Below, piece by piece: positions 17,240 to 27,792 of a stretch of 64,000 nucleotides of DNA. The translations under genes and the position numbers were made by a program. Each line of letters starts with the position of its first letter. The stretch's first letter is position 1. This DNA is from Chloroflexota bacterium (GTDB taxonomy: Bacteria > Chloroflexota > Dehalococcoidia > CAUJGQ01), in the NCBI GenBank assembly GCA_963170165.1, contig CAUJGQ010000047.1, positions 1 through 64,000 on the forward strand, in the 5' to 3' direction. Under the pieces are notes generated by a model, which was given only the letters and a program-made list of their open reading frames with translations, did no database searches and had not been told where the DNA came from.

Positions 17240-17977
17240 GTGCGCATCGCCCTTCTCACCGACGTTCACGCCAACCTTGCTGCCCTGGAGGCCGTGCTGC
17301 GCCATGCCGAAGATCAGCGGGCGCTTGACGAAGTGTGGGTCGCTGGCGACCTGGTGGGATACGGCCCGCAGCCAGGGGAGTGCCTGGCGCTGATGCAGCA
17401 GTATCCACTGTTTGCCGTTGCGGGCAACCACGACGCAGCCGCCACCGGTGGCATGAGTACGGACGGCTTCAACCTCGAGGCCGCCTACGCCAACGCCTGG
17501 ACGGCCGAGCGCCTCACACCGGATGACGCCGCGTTCCTCAAGTCCCTGCCCGATGTGCTGCAGCGGGAGGGCATTACCATGGTACACGGCTCATTGCGGG
17601 CGCCGTACGTCGAGTACATTTTCGGTGAGGATGCGGCGCTCGCCCAATTCGAGCGGCAGCCAACCCATTACAGCCTCGTGGGGCACACGCACGTACCGTT
17701 GCTGATCGAGGAGGTACCCGGCCGCCGCCGGCCCATCCTGTGGCCACTATCCGATGGGGACGTTATTGAGTTGGGCGAGCGGCGGCTGATCATCAATCCC
17801 GGTGGCGCCGGCCAGCCGCGTGACGGCGACCCGCGCACGGCGTACGCCACCTTTGACACCGATGACCGCACCATCGCTTGCTTCCGGCTGCCCTATGACA
17901 TCGAGAGCACGCAACAGGCAATGACCGCGGCCAAGCTCCCAGAACGGTTGATCCGGCGCCTCACCTTCGGCCGCTGA
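17240..17977 (+). CDS. Calcineurin-like metallophosphoesterase
   Basis: A 245-residue phosphoesterase with the full metal-site set: Asp8 and His10 (TDVH), Asp37 (AGDLVGYG), Asn63-His64 (AGNHD), His in MVHGS and the pair in GHTH. This fits the YfcE/diadenosine-tetraphosphatase-like group; the substrate is unknown. GTG start with GGAG eight bases upstream. It is divergent from tsaE and converges on the 7-TM gene. Confidence 0.85.
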   Translation: MRIALLTDVHANLAALEAVLRHAEDQRALDEVWVAGDLVGYGPQPGECLALMQQYPLFAVAGNHDAAATGGMSTDGFNLEAAYANAWTAERLTPDDAAFLKSLPDVLQREGITMVHGSLRAPYVEYIFGEDAALAQFERQPTHYSLVGHTHVPLLIEEVPGRRRPILWPLSDGDVIELGERRLIINPGGAGQPRDGDPRTAYATFDTDDRTIACFRLPYDIESTQQAMTAAKLPERLIRRLTFGR

Positions 17978-17984
17978 TGGCTGG

Positions 17985-18006
17985 CGCTACCGGTACGCCG
18001 GTGGGC
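17985..18006. terminator. Possible bidirectional hairpin between convergent genes
   Basis: ACCGG-TACG-CCGGT (17989-18002) forms a five-pair stem with a UACG tetraloop, extendable by G-C/U-G pairs, between two convergent genes. There is no clear T-run, so intrinsic termination is uncertain. Confidence 0.35.
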
Positions 18007-18012
18007 TGCCCG

Positions 18013-18795
18013 CTAGCCGCGTCGCGGCGCTGTGCTGCCTGCCAGCGTCGGGGAGCCGCGCCGGTGGAAGCGACGCACCACGGGCAAATGTGCGGCGTCC
18101 ATCCGCTCGTTGCTGCGCAGGAAGCCCAGAAAGATGATGGCAATCCCGGCCATATTCCCGGCATAGAGCAGGCTAGGATAGCCGAACTTCTCCAGGCTGC
18201 CGGCGCTACCGGCGATCACCGCGCCGGCGGCAATCAGCACGTTGGAGACGACGCGAAAGCGGGCGGTGCGCCGCCGCCAGAAGCTGAGCGCGCTCCATGC
18301 CGCCCCGGCGAACAGGACCAGCGTCCCCAGTGAATTGAGCAACACCGCCGTGGAGCGGATGTCCGGCGGCAGCGTCTGCGTATCGGGGTGGGTGGCGCCG
18401 GCGGCCGGGGAGAGGTCAATCAGCGCCGCCTCCACACCATAGATGCGGGCAAAGCCCCAGAACATCAGCTCCAGGGCGATGACGGTTCCGGCGATCTTCG
18501 CCCAGCGCGGGCACAATAGATAAATGGAGCCCAACCCCAACAGCGGCACCGCATACAGCGCGCCAAAGCCGTACCACAGCCGGAAGAGCAGCACCGACCA
18601 GCCCGTTAGCGCAGCGACAAACTGCGCGGTGAATGCGATGGCAAAGGCGCACAGCGCTATCGACCACACCAGCTGGTAAGCGCGGCGGCGTCCCAGATAC
18701 TGATCCAGCACCGCCGCGGCAAATAGATAGGTCACCACCGCCGCCAGCAATGATAGCGCCACACTCACAATGATGGCCTCTCGGCGCCTGCGCAT
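18013..18795 (-). CDS. Seven-span membrane protein, unknown function
   Basis: A 260-residue integral membrane protein with about seven hydrophobic helices: residues 6-30, 40-64, 70-97, 102-124, 150-175, 182-208 and 212-232, and a basic cytoplasmic C-tail. The start at 18795 is the first Met before helix 1; a -10 TACAAT (minus strand, 18819-18814) lies 18 bases upstream. No family was recognised. It is divergent from the 2-hydroxyacid dehydrogenase. Topology is by eye. Confidence 0.65.
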   Translation of the reverse strand: MRRRREAIIVSVALSLLAAVVTYLFAAAVLDQYLGRRRAYQLVWSIALCAFAIAFTAQFVAALTGWSVLLFRLWYGFGALYAVPLLGLGSIYLLCPRWAKIAGTVIALELMFWGFARIYGVEAALIDLSPAAGATHPDTQTLPPDIRSTAVLLNSLGTLVLFAGAAWSALSFWRRRTARFRVVSNVLIAAGAVIAGSAGSLEKFGYPSLLYAGNMAGIAIIFLGFLRSNERMDAAHLPVVRRFHRRGSPTLAGSTAPRRG

Positions 18796-18898
18796 CCGGC
18801 GGGCTGCCGTTCCATTGTAGCGGCCGGATCGCGTTGGGCGATGATTGTCCCGCACCACTCCTGCCCCGTACGATCCGGCGCACAGGGGAGGAGCGTGC

Positions 18899-19891
18899 AT
18901 GGTGCAGGTATTGTTGACGGTGCCGTTCAATGAGGAGTTCGTAGCACGGGTGCAGGCAGCCGAGTCCGCGTGCACGGTGCAGATCGCCCCGCAGGAGCTG
19001 CGCCGCTGGCTGCGCTCCGATGGCAGCCAGCCGCTGTCTCCAGAAGCTGCCGGCATACTGGCACAGACGGAGGTGCTGATCGGCTGGCCGAATCTGTCCC
19101 AAGCAGCACTCAAACAGGCGAAGCGGCTGCGCTGGATCCAGACCCTGAGCGCCGGCGTTGACCACCTCGACCCTGCCGATTATGCGCACCTCACGCTGAC
19201 CAACGCCTCCGGCGTGGCGGCCGTCGCCATCGCTGAGTACTGCATCGGTATGGTCCTGCTGTTCGCGAAACGACTTCCCCAGCTGATGCGGCTGCAACAG
19301 CAACACACATGGGATCGCACGGTGGAAGGAGTGGAGATCTTCGGCAAGACCTGTGGCATTGCCGGCATGGGCGCCATTGGCGGTGAAACGGCCCGCCGCG
19401 CCAAGGCGCTGGGCATGCGTGTCGTCGCCACCCGACGTTCGGCCGTCCACCGCCCTACCGATGCCTTCGCGGATGTGCTGCTCCCTCAGGAACAGCTCGA
19501 CACGCTGCTGGAGCAGAGTGATTATGTCGTGCTTACCGCACCGCACACACCGGAGACGCATCATATGATCGGCGCCGCGCAACTGGCACGGATGAAGCGC
19601 AGTGCGGTGCTGATCAACATCGGCCGTGGCGCGCTGGTCGACGAGGTGGCGCTGATCGGCGCCTTACGAGAGGGGGTCATCGCCGGCGCCGGGCTGGACG
19701 TATTCGAACAGGAGCCCCTGCCCGCAACCTCACCGCTGTGGGACCTGGAGAACGTCGTGATCACCCCGCACAGCTCGTCCGGCAGCGAGGTGTACGAGCT
19801 GCGCGCCGCGGAGGTGGTGTGCGACAACCTGCGCCGGTTCGTCCGCGGTGAGCCGCTGCGCAACGTGGTGGACCTGGGCCGCGGCTACTGA
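18899..19891 (+). CDS. D-isomer-specific 2-hydroxyacid dehydrogenase
   Basis: A 330-residue NAD(P)-dependent dehydrogenase reducing a 2-keto acid or oxidising a D-2-hydroxyacid. The nucleotide-binding loop is GIAGMGAIGGETARRAKALG; catalytic Arg, Glu and His are in NIGRGALVDE, DVFEQEPLP and ITPHSSSGS. ATG at 18899 has GGGGAGGAG upstream. A second, diverged copy lies at 57113-58078. Specificity cannot be read from sequence; glyoxylate/hydroxypyruvate-like substrates are possible. Confidence 0.88.
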   Translation: MVQVLLTVPFNEEFVARVQAAESACTVQIAPQELRRWLRSDGSQPLSPEAAGILAQTEVLIGWPNLSQAALKQAKRLRWIQTLSAGVDHLDPADYAHLTLTNASGVAAVAIAEYCIGMVLLFAKRLPQLMRLQQQHTWDRTVEGVEIFGKTCGIAGMGAIGGETARRAKALGMRVVATRRSAVHRPTDAFADVLLPQEQLDTLLEQSDYVVLTAPHTPETHHMIGAAQLARMKRSAVLINIGRGALVDEVALIGALREGVIAGAGLDVFEQEPLPATSPLWDLENVVITPHSSSGSEVYELRAAEVVCDNLRRFVRGEPLRNVVDLGRGY

Positions 19892-20005
19892 CCTGACCGG
19901 GTGAGGCAGCGACGCACTGGAGCGGTGACAATGGCGCGGGGATGCGGCATGGGGCGGGCACAAGGACGTGCCGGCCGGCCGCGACCGTGGGGAGGGGCGC
20001 GCGCC

Positions 20006-22057
20006 ATGGTGAACCGTCTGGCACAGGAGACAAGCCCGTATCTGCTGCAGCACGCCCATAACCCGGTGGACTGGTACCCCTGGGGCGAGGAGGCGCTGAC
20101 TCGCGCGCGCGCCGAGAACCGGCCAATCCTGCTCAGCGTCGGCTACTCGGCCTGTCACTGGTGCCACGTGATGGAACGTGAGTCGTTCGAGAATCCCGAG
20201 ATCGCGCGGCTGATGAACGAGCACTTCATCAATATCAAGGTGGACCGCGAAGAACGGCCGGATATCGACGCGGTATACATGAGCGCCGTCCAGGCGCTAA
20301 CCGGGCGCGGCGGCTGGCCGATGACGGTCTTTCTGACGCCGGATGGGCGGCCGTACTGGGGCGGCACGTACTTCCCGCCGGAGGACCGTCACGGGATGCC
20401 GGGCTTCCCCCGTGTGCTGGTGGGTATGGCGCAGGCCTACCGTGAGCAGCCCGAGCAGGTGGCCCAGCAGGCGGCGCAGATTACGGCTCACATCCAGCAA
20501 TCACGCGATATTCATACCCCCGGCGAACTGACGCCGAGCATCCTGGAGCACGCCGCCCGCGCGCTGGGCCGCGATTTCGACGCTGAGCACGGCGGCTTCG
20601 GCGGCGCGCCCAAGTTTCCGGCGGCGATGGCGATGGACTTCCTGCTGCAGCAGTGGCAGCGCTCGGGAGAGGCACGGCTGCTGGCGATGGTGGAGTTTAC
20701 GTTGGGTAAGATGGCGCGCGGCGGCATCTACGACCAACTGGGCGGCGGCTTCCACCGCTACTCGGTCGATGCCGTGTGGCTGGTGCCCCACTTCGAGAAG
20801 ATGCTGTACGACAATGCGCTGCTGGCGCGGGTATACCTGCACGCCTGGCAGGCCACCGGCAATGAGGGCTATGCCGCTATCGCCCGGGAGACGCTGGATT
20901 ACGTGTTGCGCGAGATGACCAGCCCCGATGGCGGCTTCTACTCGACGCAGGACGCGGACAGCGAGGGTGAGGAAGGCAAGTTCTTCGTCTGGACGCCGGA
21001 GGAGATCACTTCGGTCATCGGCACCGAGCCAGCGCGGCTGTTCAACGCCTACTACGGCGTTACGGCTGGAGGCAACTTCGAGCACCGCAACATCCTCAAT
21101 GTGCCACGCGACATGGCGGCCGTGGCCTCCGAGCAGTCGGTCAGCGTGGAGGAGTTGCGCGCATCGCTGGCTGCCTCCCGCACCGCGCTGTTTGCCGCGC
21201 GGGAACAGCGCATTCATCCCGGCCGCGACGAGAAGGTGCTGACCGCCTGGAACGGGATGCTCCTGCGCACGCTGGCCGAGGCCGCCGCCGCCTTCGACCG
21301 GGAGGATTACCGCGCCGCTGCCGTCCGCAATGCCCGCTTCCTCATGACCACGTTGGTGCGCAACGGCCGCGTGCTGCGCACGTACAAGGACGGTCGCGCC
21401 AGGCTTGATGGCTACCTGGAAGACTACGCGCTGCTGATCGATGGGCTGCTGGGCGTGCATGAATTGACCTTCGATGCCGGCTGGATCCATCAGGCACAGG
21501 AGCTGGCCGCGCGTATGCTGGACCTGTTTTGGGACAGCGACACCGGGGCCTTCTACGATACGGCGCGCGATGCGGAGCCACTGGTCGTGCGCCCGCGCGA
21601 CGTGCTGGACAACGCCACCCCGGCCGGCAACTCCGTAGCGGTGGCGGTGCTGCTGCGGCTGGCGCTGATCACGGGTGATGAGCGCTACGAGCAGCAGGCG
21701 ACGGCGGTGCTGTCGTCTCTGCGTGAGGCAATGTCCCGCTACCCCTCGGCCTTTGGCGAGCTACTCCAAGCCCTGGGCTTTGCCCTCGGCCGGCCGCTGG
21801 AGCTGGCGATCGTGGGTACGCCAGAGGCGGTGGACAGCCGCGCCTTGCTGGCCGAACTATACCGCCGGTACGTGCCGCACCGTGTGGTGCTCGGCCGCAC
21901 GCCGCAGGATGAAACGCTGGCCGCGCTGTCACCGTTGATGGAGCAACGCACGGCGATCGGCGGACGGGCGACCGCCTATCTCTGCCAGCGCTATGTCTGC
22001 CAGACGCCCGCCACCGCCCCAGAGTCGCTTGCTGCCCAATTGGACGCGTCGCGTTGA
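20006..22057 (+). CDS. YyaL/DUF255 thioredoxin-domain protein
   Basis: A 683-residue protein of the YyaL/spermatogenesis-associated-20 family. The N-terminal thioredoxin-like domain begins [21 protein letters not shown] (split motif) and has the CHWCHVM redox motif near residue 50, then [13 protein letters not shown] and GGTYFPP. The rest is a six-hairpin glycosidase-like barrel (CGQ-type: [25 protein letters not shown]). ATG at 20006 follows GGGGAGGGG; upstream in-frame sequence looks non-coding. The biochemical role is unproven in the family. Confidence 0.88.
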   Translation: MVNRLAQETSPYLLQHAHNPVDWYPWGEEALTRARAENRPILLSVGYSACHWCHVMERESFENPEIARLMNEHFINIKVDREERPDIDAVYMSAVQALTGRGGWPMTVFLTPDGRPYWGGTYFPPEDRHGMPGFPRVLVGMAQAYREQPEQVAQQAAQITAHIQQSRDIHTPGELTPSILEHAARALGRDFDAEHGGFGGAPKFPAAMAMDFLLQQWQRSGEARLLAMVEFTLGKMARGGIYDQLGGGFHRYSVDAVWLVPHFEKMLYDNALLARVYLHAWQATGNEGYAAIARETLDYVLREMTSPDGGFYSTQDADSEGEEGKFFVWTPEEITSVIGTEPARLFNAYYGVTAGGNFEHRNILNVPRDMAAVASEQSVSVEELRASLAASRTALFAAREQRIHPGRDEKVLTAWNGMLLRTLAEAAAAFDREDYRAAAVRNARFLMTTLVRNGRVLRTYKDGRARLDGYLEDYALLIDGLLGVHELTFDAGWIHQAQELAARMLDLFWDSDTGAFYDTARDAEPLVVRPRDVLDNATPAGNSVAVAVLLRLALITGDERYEQQATAVLSSLREAMSRYPSAFGELLQALGFALGRPLELAIVGTPEAVDSRALLAELYRRYVPHRVVLGRTPQDETLAALSPLMEQRTAIGGRATAYLCQRYVCQTPATAPESLAAQLDASR

Positions 22058-22183
22058 CAGGCGGCGCCCGCACGTACCAACGTAGTGACGGTATAAGTGA
22101 TGTCCGACTGACTGCAGCTTGACTGGCGGCCGCGCCCTGGCAGGTTGCTTGCCGGCCGGGAGCGGCGGGCCCGAGGAGGCAGC

Positions 22184-24325
22184 GTGTCGCACGAAGTGAC
22201 ATCGCAGCGGCCGCTTCGGCGAAGCGTACTGCGCCGGCTCGCCCGGCTCGTTCCCGCGGCGGGCCGCCCACCGGCGGGCCACGTATTCATCGCCGGCGCG
22301 GCGCTCATGCTGCGGGCATTGTTGATGGTCATCCCCCTGGTGGTACTGTGGGGCCGCGATGCAAACGGCGCCAGCTGGTGGTTCACCTTTGCGGTGCTGT
22401 GCCTGATGCTGGTCGTGCCGGCATGGCTGTACGGGCGTCCCGGGAGCGGCGCCCGACCTGCGCTGACATCTGGCCTGATCTGCGCGGGCGTTATCGGTGT
22501 GGCTTTGACGCTGGCGGCGGCGCTGACGGACAGTCCGGCGCTCGTCGGCCTGCTGTTCGCTGCTCTGGCGATGGTGCTTGCCTGTCTCTATCCCGTCCTC
22601 CATACCGGTCGCGTCACCGCGGCCGTCACCGCCGCCATGTACGGCGTGCTGTTCGGCGCCACCGTATTGGCGCAGCTTCAGCTTTCGCCCGCCCACCACT
22701 TGTCCCGGGAACGTATGATCGCAGCCGTGTGGCCCCTGGGACTGGTCGCCGGCGGCGTGTGGTACGTCTCCCGCGTCATGCGTCGCGAAGCAGCGGCACA
22801 GCAGCAATTCACCGGTCTGGCGCTGACTGACACCGTCACCGGCCTGCCCGTACGCTCTGCCTTCTTCGCTGAGGCTGAGCGCCGTGTTTCCCAGGCGGCC
22901 CATGGCGGCCCGGCCTGCACGCTACTGCTCGCCGATCTGGATGGATTGAAGGACATCAATGACTCTTTCGGCCATGCTACCGGCGACGCCGCCCTCCGCC
23001 GGCTAGGAGAAGCACTGCGACGGCGGGCGGGTCCGCACGACATCGTCGCCCGGTTAGGCGGCGATGAGTTCGCAGTGCTGGGGATGCACGACGTCGCGGG
23101 TGTCCAAGGGGTCATTGACCGGTTTGCCCCGGTGCTCGACGCCACGCCGTATCACGACCCCGCAACCAACCACACCATCCGCCTGTCCGCATCCTGGGGG
23201 ATCGCCACGACCCAGCCGGGCACCCTCGGGCTGCTGCACCTGTTTGCGCAGGCGGATGAGCAACTGCTCCGCCACAAGTCCAGCGCCCGGCAGCCGGCGC
23301 CGCCCGAGGAGACCGCCGAGCCGCCGTTTGTGCCCCGTGGGCGGCGGGCGCTGGCTGAGGCGCTGGCATCGCTGATCGTGCTGGCGCGTGACGTCACCGC
23401 CGTGACCGATGGCGCGGAGTTCGTTCGCCAGGCCGCAACCGGCGCGGCTGCGTTGCTCGGTGCCCGCAGCGCGACGATCACCGTTGTGCGGGGTGGCGAA
23501 CGGTGGGGATACCGCGCCCGCCGGTCGCCCGCAGGCTGGATCTACGAAGCGGCGATCTTCCCCGGCCGCCACTCAATCGTTCAGCACGTCCTGGACACCG
23601 GCACGCCGTATGTCACCAACGACGTCACTCAGGACCCATTCGCCGACCACGATGCGGCCCAGCGGATCGGTATCCATGCCTGCCTGTGCGTGCCGGTGCA
23701 TGGCGCCGACAGTCGCGTCATGGGAACCCTGTTCCTGGCCGACAAGCACGGTCGCGCCCCGTACACCGACCACGATGTGCACGTGGCGCAGGCGCTGGCG
23801 GACCTGGCCGGAGCGGCGCTACAAAAGACCGAGGCACTCGCCGGCGCACAGGCGCAGACCGACACCGCCGAACGCGTCCTGACCGTGATGGCTCGGGTGC
23901 AGGCACATATGCCGCGCGATGAGATGCTGGCGCTGCTGCTGGTCGAAGTGGCCGCGCTCACGGGCGCCGGGTCGGGCCTGGTGGCGCTAGTGGAGGCAGA
24001 TGGAGCGCTGCGCATCCGCACCAGGTATCATGCACCACTGGGAGGAGACAGCGTGGACGCGGCTCACGTCAGTATGGCGCTCATCAATGCAGTCGCGGCC
24101 GGCGGCGCACCGATGGTGACCAGTGCCGCCAGCGGGCAACCCGCCGCGCTCGTCGTCCCGGTGCTTGGTGCGGCGGGCCGCGTGCTGGGTGTGATTGGCG
24201 TAGCCCACCAGGCGCCGGAAGGCATCTTCACCACGGATCAACAAGCTCTGCTGGAAGCGGTGGCCGCCCAGGTGTCGCGGGTGCTGGAGGCGCGTAGCAC
24301 GGGCGCGGCGTACCCGCTGGCCTAA
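22184..24325 (+). CDS. Membrane diguanylate cyclase with two C-terminal GAF domains
   Basis: A 713-residue protein likely making c-di-GMP. Residues 30-205 contain about six membrane helices; the GGDEF domain spans about 215-365 with intact GGDEF at 292-296 (RLGGDEFAVLG) and the upstream DLDGLKDINDSFGHATGD. Two GAF-like domains follow (about 385-530 and 560-700). The product-inhibition RxxD site, expected at residues 283-286, reads GPHD, so feedback inhibition is probably lost. The GTG start at 22184 has GAGGAGG. GGDEF is normally C-terminal, so the order is unusual. The 3' end overlaps the convergent lon stop by four bases. Confidence 0.88.
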   Translation: MSHEVTSQRPLRRSVLRRLARLVPAAGRPPAGHVFIAGAALMLRALLMVIPLVVLWGRDANGASWWFTFAVLCLMLVVPAWLYGRPGSGARPALTSGLICAGVIGVALTLAAALTDSPALVGLLFAALAMVLACLYPVLHTGRVTAAVTAAMYGVLFGATVLAQLQLSPAHHLSRERMIAAVWPLGLVAGGVWYVSRVMRREAAAQQQFTGLALTDTVTGLPVRSAFFAEAERRVSQAAHGGPACTLLLADLDGLKDINDSFGHATGDAALRRLGEALRRRAGPHDIVARLGGDEFAVLGMHDVAGVQGVIDRFAPVLDATPYHDPATNHTIRLSASWGIATTQPGTLGLLHLFAQADEQLLRHKSSARQPAPPEETAEPPFVPRGRRALAEALASLIVLARDVTAVTDGAEFVRQAATGAAALLGARSATITVVRGGERWGYRARRSPAGWIYEAAIFPGRHSIVQHVLDTGTPYVTNDVTQDPFADHDAAQRIGIHACLCVPVHGADSRVMGTLFLADKHGRAPYTDHDVHVAQALADLAGAALQKTEALAGAQAQTDTAERVLTVMARVQAHMPRDEMLALLLVEVAALTGAGSGLVALVEADGALRIRTRYHAPLGGDSVDAAHVSMALINAVAAGGAPMVTSAASGQPAALVVPVLGAAGRVLGVIGVAHQAPEGIFTTDQQALLEAVAAQVSRVLEARSTGAAYPLA

Positions 24326-27000
24326 CCGGCCGGCGCCTGCCGGCGTGCCCGCGTCCGGGCCGGTTTGGTGGCGCCTGCCGTCGCCCGGCCGTTTCCCTGC
24401 TTCAAGTCAGCGCGAATACGGTCACGCGGCGGGACGGGTTTGGCCTGCAACGCCGTGTTCAGCACATCATCGACATGACCGGCGAACACGAACGTGATCT
24501 CGTCGCGCAGATCCTCGGGCACATCCGCCAGGTCGCGCTCGTTATCCTTCGGCAGGACGATGGTGCGAATGCCGGCCCGGTGCGCGGCGAGGACCTTTTC
24601 CTTGATACCGCCCACCGGCAGTACCTTGCCGCGCAGGCTGATTTCTCCGGTCATGGAGACGTCCTGGCGGACCGGCCGTCGTGTCACCGCCGAAACCAAC
24701 GCCGTGGCCATCGTGACGCCCGCTGATGGACCATCCTTCGGGATTGCGCCGGCCGGTACATGCACATGGAGGTCGTGTGTCTCAAAGAACTTGGGTGTGA
24801 CGCCGAAGTCCTCGGCCCGCCGCCGCGTGTACGTAAGGGCAGCGCGGGCTGACTCCTGCATTACGTCGCCCAGCTTACCGGTGAGGCTGAACTGCCCCTT
24901 CCCCGGCACCACCGCCGCCTCGATGAAGAGGATGTCGCCGCCCACGGAGGTGGCCGCCATGCCGGTGACGACACCGACCTCGGCCTGCTCGGCCGCGACC
25001 TCCTCGGGAATCGGCTGGCTGCCCAGCAGATCGGGCAGTTCGTCGGGGGTGATGATGAAGGTCTCGCCCTCGTCCGGCAGGGGCAGCCCGCGCTCACCGG
25101 TCGCTGCCGCCAGCACAGCCTCCTCGGGAGAGACGACGGCCGTGGGCGGCACGGTTGCCTCCGGCTCTCCTCCAGCGGCGTGGCTCTGGGCCACGCGGCG
25201 AGCGACGCGGCGGCAGACGGCGCCGATGGCGCGTTCCAGGTTGCGGACTCCGGCCTCGCGCGTGTAGCCACGGATCAGCGCGTGAATCGTCTCCTCGGGC
25301 AATACCACCTGGCCGGGTTGCAGGCCGTTTTCCCGCGTCTGCCGCGGCAGCAGGTAGCGGCGGGCGATCTCCAGCTTCTCGCGCTCGGTATAGCCGGGGA
25401 TCTCGATGATCTCCATGCGGTCGCGCAGCGGGCCGGGGATAGGATCCAGCTGGTTGGCGGTGGTGATGAACAGCACGTTGGAGAGGTCAAAGGGGACATC
25501 GAGATAGTGGTCCTGGAACGTGGAGTTCTGTGCCGGGTCCAGCACCTCCAGTAGCGCCGAAGCCGGGTCACCCCGGTAGTCCGAGCCAAGCTTGTCCACT
25601 TCATCCAGCATGATCAACGGATTGTTGACGCCGGCCCGGCGGATCTCCTGAATCAGCCGCCCCGGCATAGCGCCGACGTACGTCCGCCGGTGTCCGCGGA
25701 TCTCCGCCTCATCGCGCATCCCGCCCAGCGCCATCCGGATGAAGTTCCGGCCGGTGGCGCGGGCGATGCTCTGCCCGAGTGAGGTCTTGCCCACACCGGG
25801 CGGCCCGGCGAAGCACAGGATCGGCCCGCGCGAGTCCTGACGTAGTTTGCGCACGGCCAGGTAGTCCAGAATGCGCTGCTTGACCTTGTCGAGGCCGTAA
25901 TGGTCCTCATCCAGGATGCGCTGCGCCTCGGTGATATCGATGTGAACATCGGTATGCTTGTCCCAGGGCAGGTCGGCCAGCCACTCCAGATAGGTGCGCG
26001 CCACCTGGTATTCCGAGGAGTTCGACGGAATCTGGCCTAGCCGCTTCAGTTCGCGGCCGGCTTCGCGCTGGGCCTCTGGCGGCAGGTTGGCGGCATCGAG
26101 CTTGGCCTTGAGTTCAGCCAGCTCTGGCTGCTCATCCTCGCCCAGTTCCTTCTGGATCGCCGCCAGTTGCTCTCGCAGGATGAATTCGCGCTGACGCTTA
26201 TCCAGGTCGCCCTGCACGCGGGTGCGGATCTTCTGGCCGACTTCGGCCACCTCCACCTCGCGCGCCAGGTAGCCGTTAACCAACCGCAGCCGCTCGGTCA
26301 CGTCATTGGCGGCCAGCACCGCCAGCCGCTCCTCGGGCTTGAAGCCGAGGTTGGCAGCGATGAAGTCGGCCAGGTTGCCGGGGTTCTGGATGCCGGTGAC
26401 GGCCATCGCTAGCTCGTTCGGCACCGACTCCGTCAACGCGACCACTCGTTGGAAGGTGGCCAGCACGCTGCGGGTGAGCGCCTCCAGCTCCGCGCTCGGG
26501 TGGATGATGTCCGGCAGTCGCTCCAGCCGCACGCGCCAGTACGGCTCCTGCTGAAGCACCTCGACCAGCCGCACCCGCGCCACTCCCTGCAGAATCGCCT
26601 GCACGCCACCCTGCGGTCCGCGCGCCATGCGCATGATGGTGGCGGCCGTGCCGACCGGGGTCAGGCCGCCGGTGTACTCGCCTTCTTCCGTCTCCTGTTG
26701 GGCAAAGATCGCCACCAGCCGTTGCGGTTGCGCCGTCGCCTCGTCCACCGCCTTGACGTCCACCTCCTCGCCGGAGACGAACGGCACGACGATGGCCGGA
26801 TACAGCACGTTGGGGCCAGTGGCCAGCACGGGCAGCGTATCCGGAATCACCGGTCCGTCCTCACCTGGCCGGGTCGCATGCCCTTCGACATCGGCCGGCA
26901 GGGCAGCGGCGCCCTCGGCCTGGTCGTGCGGTTCGGCACTGTCAACAGAGCCGGCGGTGTCACCGGCATCCGGAGTGGTGTCCTGGCGCTGATCGTCCAT
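24322..27000 (-). CDS. lon: ATP-dependent protease Lon
   Basis: An 892-residue Lon, longer than the usual ~800. An acidic N-terminal extension (1-45) precedes the substrate-binding LAN domain (LPVLATGPNVLYPAIVVPF onward), then AAA+ with Walker A GPPGVGKTS and Walker B LIMLDEVDKLG, and the protease domain with Ser759 in PKDGPSAG and the Lys about 43 residues later in GGIKEKVLAAHRAG. An insertion of about 50 residues at 605-655 and a basic C-tail (TKPARTRARRQ) are extra. It lies 65 bases downstream of hsp20, so a heat-shock operon is likely. Confidence 0.96.
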   Translation of the reverse strand: MDDQRQDTTPDAGDTAGSVDSAEPHDQAEGAAALPADVEGHATRPGEDGPVIPDTLPVLATGPNVLYPAIVVPFVSGEEVDVKAVDEATAQPQRLVAIFAQQETEEGEYTGGLTPVGTAATIMRMARGPQGGVQAILQGVARVRLVEVLQQEPYWRVRLERLPDIIHPSAELEALTRSVLATFQRVVALTESVPNELAMAVTGIQNPGNLADFIAANLGFKPEERLAVLAANDVTERLRLVNGYLAREVEVAEVGQKIRTRVQGDLDKRQREFILREQLAAIQKELGEDEQPELAELKAKLDAANLPPEAQREAGRELKRLGQIPSNSSEYQVARTYLEWLADLPWDKHTDVHIDITEAQRILDEDHYGLDKVKQRILDYLAVRKLRQDSRGPILCFAGPPGVGKTSLGQSIARATGRNFIRMALGGMRDEAEIRGHRRTYVGAMPGRLIQEIRRAGVNNPLIMLDEVDKLGSDYRGDPASALLEVLDPAQNSTFQDHYLDVPFDLSNVLFITTANQLDPIPGPLRDRMEIIEIPGYTEREKLEIARRYLLPRQTRENGLQPGQVVLPEETIHALIRGYTREAGVRNLERAIGAVCRRVARRVAQSHAAGGEPEATVPPTAVVSPEEAVLAAATGERGLPLPDEGETFIITPDELPDLLGSQPIPEEVAAEQAEVGVVTGMAATSVGGDILFIEAAVVPGKGQFSLTGKLGDVMQESARAALTYTRRRAEDFGVTPKFFETHDLHVHVPAGAIPKDGPSAGVTMATALVSAVTRRPVRQDVSMTGEISLRGKVLPVGGIKEKVLAAHRAGIRTIVLPKDNERDLADVPEDLRDEITFVFAGHVDDVLNTALQAKPVPPRDRIRADLKQGNGRATAGATKPARTRARRQAPAG

Positions 27001-27065
27001 GCTCGCAACCCTCAACTGGCCGGGCAACCGGCCGGGAGCTTCTGCATGCGCGCGGGCCCGGCGCG

Positions 27066-27509
27066 CTACTGGCCGCGGACGGTGAGCTTGATCCGCTGCG
27101 CGGGCGCCGCCTGGCGCTTGGGCATGGTGATCTCCAGCATGCCATCCTCGTAGCGGATCGCGGTCTGCTCGGCGTCGACCAGGGCGGGCAGCGGCACACG
27201 ACACTCAAATGGCCCGCGTGCGATCTCCATCTGGCTATACTGGCGGGCCGTGTGCTGGTCAAACGGGTGCGGGTCCTGCTTCTCACCGCGCACCAGCAGC
27301 CGGCCATCGGCGATGCTCATCTCGATGTCTCGGCCGCGCATCCCGGCAATCTCGATCACAACCACGACGGCGGTATCGGTCTGGTACACATCGGTCGGTG
27401 GCTCAATCACCGGGGCCCGGAAGCGTGGATGTCCCGGCGGCCCGCCCGTGAGCCGCTCGAACATCCGGTCCATGTGCTCCTGTAAATGCTCAAACTCAGC
27501 GAACGCCAT
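27066..27509 (-). CDS. Small heat-shock protein Hsp20
   Basis: A 147-residue alpha-crystallin-type chaperone that holds unfolding proteins. The alpha-crystallin domain runs about 37-140: PPTDVYQTDTAVVVVIEIAG, RGRDIEMSIADGRLLVRGE, then the GVL-like YEDGMLEITMPK. It is in front of lon on the same strand. No CIRCE element was seen upstream; two copies of the 7-mer CCCAAGT (27575, 27615) lie in the gap and could be regulatory, but this is weak. Confidence 0.93.
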   Translation of the reverse strand: MAFAEFEHLQEHMDRMFERLTGGPPGHPRFRAPVIEPPTDVYQTDTAVVVVIEIAGMRGRDIEMSIADGRLLVRGEKQDPHPFDQHTARQYSQMEIARGPFECRVPLPALVDAEQTAIRYEDGMLEITMPKRQAAPAQRIKLTVRGQ

Positions 27510-27792
27510 GACCGGCCTCCGGTTTGGGGGCGATACGGTGCTGACGCGGCCCGGCGCGTCCTCAGCGCTCGCCTCCCAAGTACTTTGTCATCCCTTCGTG
27601 AGCACGCACATAGCCCAAGTGTTCATGGAAGCCATGCGCCGCCGCCCTTTGGCGGCCGGCCGGGCGGGCGGTGGCGCGATGGCGGCAAGCGCGCTGCGGC
27701 TCCCAGGCTGCGGCGTTGGCGCCATTGTATACATCTGTGTGCTCCACAACGCATCCTGTAGCCACACACCGGCCACACGGAGGGAACCACGC

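Noticed and set aside
27510-27792. CIRCE or HAIR heat-shock operator before hsp20-lon
   Set aside because: Neither consensus inverted repeat is present; only two CCCAAGT copies are seen.
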